Shown: positions 6,212-6,313 of the stretch, in pieces
Layout of the letters: the number at the start of each line of letters is the position of its first letter
Numbering within the stretch: position 1 is the stretch's first letter
NCBI GenBank assembly: GCA_934276695.1
Contig: CAKQTF010000061.1
Span: 1-6,313 of the forward strand
DNA from: an uncultured Spirochaetales bacterium
GTDB lineage: Bacteria > Spirochaetota > Spirochaetia > Sphaerochaetales > Sphaerochaetaceae
Direction of reading: 5' to 3'
Length of the DNA stretch: 6,313 bases
Made by a program: the position numbers and the translations under genes
The notes under the pieces: model-generated
What the model was told of the DNA's origin: nothing
Databases searched by the model: none
Seen by the model: only the letters and a program-made list of their open reading frames with translations

Positions 6212-6313
6212 ATGGTCATTTCAGGCATAAAGTATTATCCAGTGAAAATCAGAAGCAACGCTAAGGGCGGTGTCTACTGGTTTTTACTGAAGATGGAAAC
6301 AGACGAAGGCATT
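6212..6313 (+). CDS. N-terminus of an enolase-superfamily enzyme (mandelate racemase/muconate lactonizing type), partial at right edge
   Basis: Only 34 codons are in the window. They read M-V-I-S-G-I-K-Y-Y-P-V-K-I at the start and then VYWFLLKMETDEGI (21-34). This is the pattern of the first strands of the enolase-superfamily capping domain, 'MKIt.v..y.v......wvfVkv.TDeGi.GwGE', seen in sugar-acid dehydratases (such as galactonate dehydratase), mandelate racemases and muconate cycloisomerases. Members abstract a proton alpha to a carboxylate using Mg2+; the catalytic barrel is beyond the edge, so substrate and reaction cannot be told. AGGAG (6199-6203) lies 8 nt before the ATG at 6212 and decides this start over an in-frame ATG at 6188, which has no such site. 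A promoter candidate and inverted repeats lie upstream, suggesting separate, possibly inducible control. Confidence 0.7.
   Translation, partial: MVISGIKYYPVKIRSNAKGGVYWFLLKMETDEGI

Overview
The window carries a compact bacterial housekeeping block with two anomalous ends. The centre holds two tRNA-modification genes on the minus strand (mnmE, then mnmG, then the start of rsmG). Diverging from them on the plus strand are two translation-factor genes: epmA, the EF-P lysyl-lysine ligase, and efp, elongation factor P. The organism is probably a member of Spirochaetota, perhaps related to Sphaerochaeta or Treponema. This rests on the general look of the MnmE, MnmG and EpmA proteins and on moderate GC content, recalled from family knowledge and not from a search, so it is only a moderate-confidence guess.

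Layout. Positions 1-617 (minus) hold one open frame running off the left edge. Its first ~130 codons are RsmG (16S rRNA G527 methyltransferase). The rest is the middle of an integral-membrane anion transporter of the DASS/SLC13 type. Positions 610-2412 (minus) are mnmG and 2416-3723 (minus) are mnmE, 3 bp apart. mnmG and rsmG overlap, so mnmE-mnmG-rsmG forms a tight operon. Positions 3724-3813 are a divergent intergenic region with overlapping promoter-like elements for both directions. epmA runs to 4782 (plus), followed by a 105-bp gap and efp (4888-5451), which ends in a strong intrinsic terminator (5463-5488). Positions 5489-6211 are about 720 bp of AT-rich sequence with no gene I can support. 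It contains a good promoter candidate and an inverted-repeat leader. The first 34 codons of an enolase-superfamily (mandelate racemase/muconate lactonizing type) enzyme start at 6212 and run off the right edge.

How the genes work together. MnmE and MnmG form the complex that installs (carboxymethyl)aminomethyl groups at wobble U34 of certain tRNAs. EpmA attaches (R)-beta-lysine to a lysine at the tip of EF-P domain I, and the modified EF-P rescues ribosomes stalled at polyproline. The EpmA encoded here keeps the alanine linked to beta-lysine specificity and the EF-P keeps the acceptor lysine (K32). The partner mutase EpmB is not in the window.

The most noteworthy observation is the in-frame RsmG-transporter chimera at the left end. 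It could be a real rearrangement or fusion, but an assembly join is at least as likely. I found no clear undescribed system.
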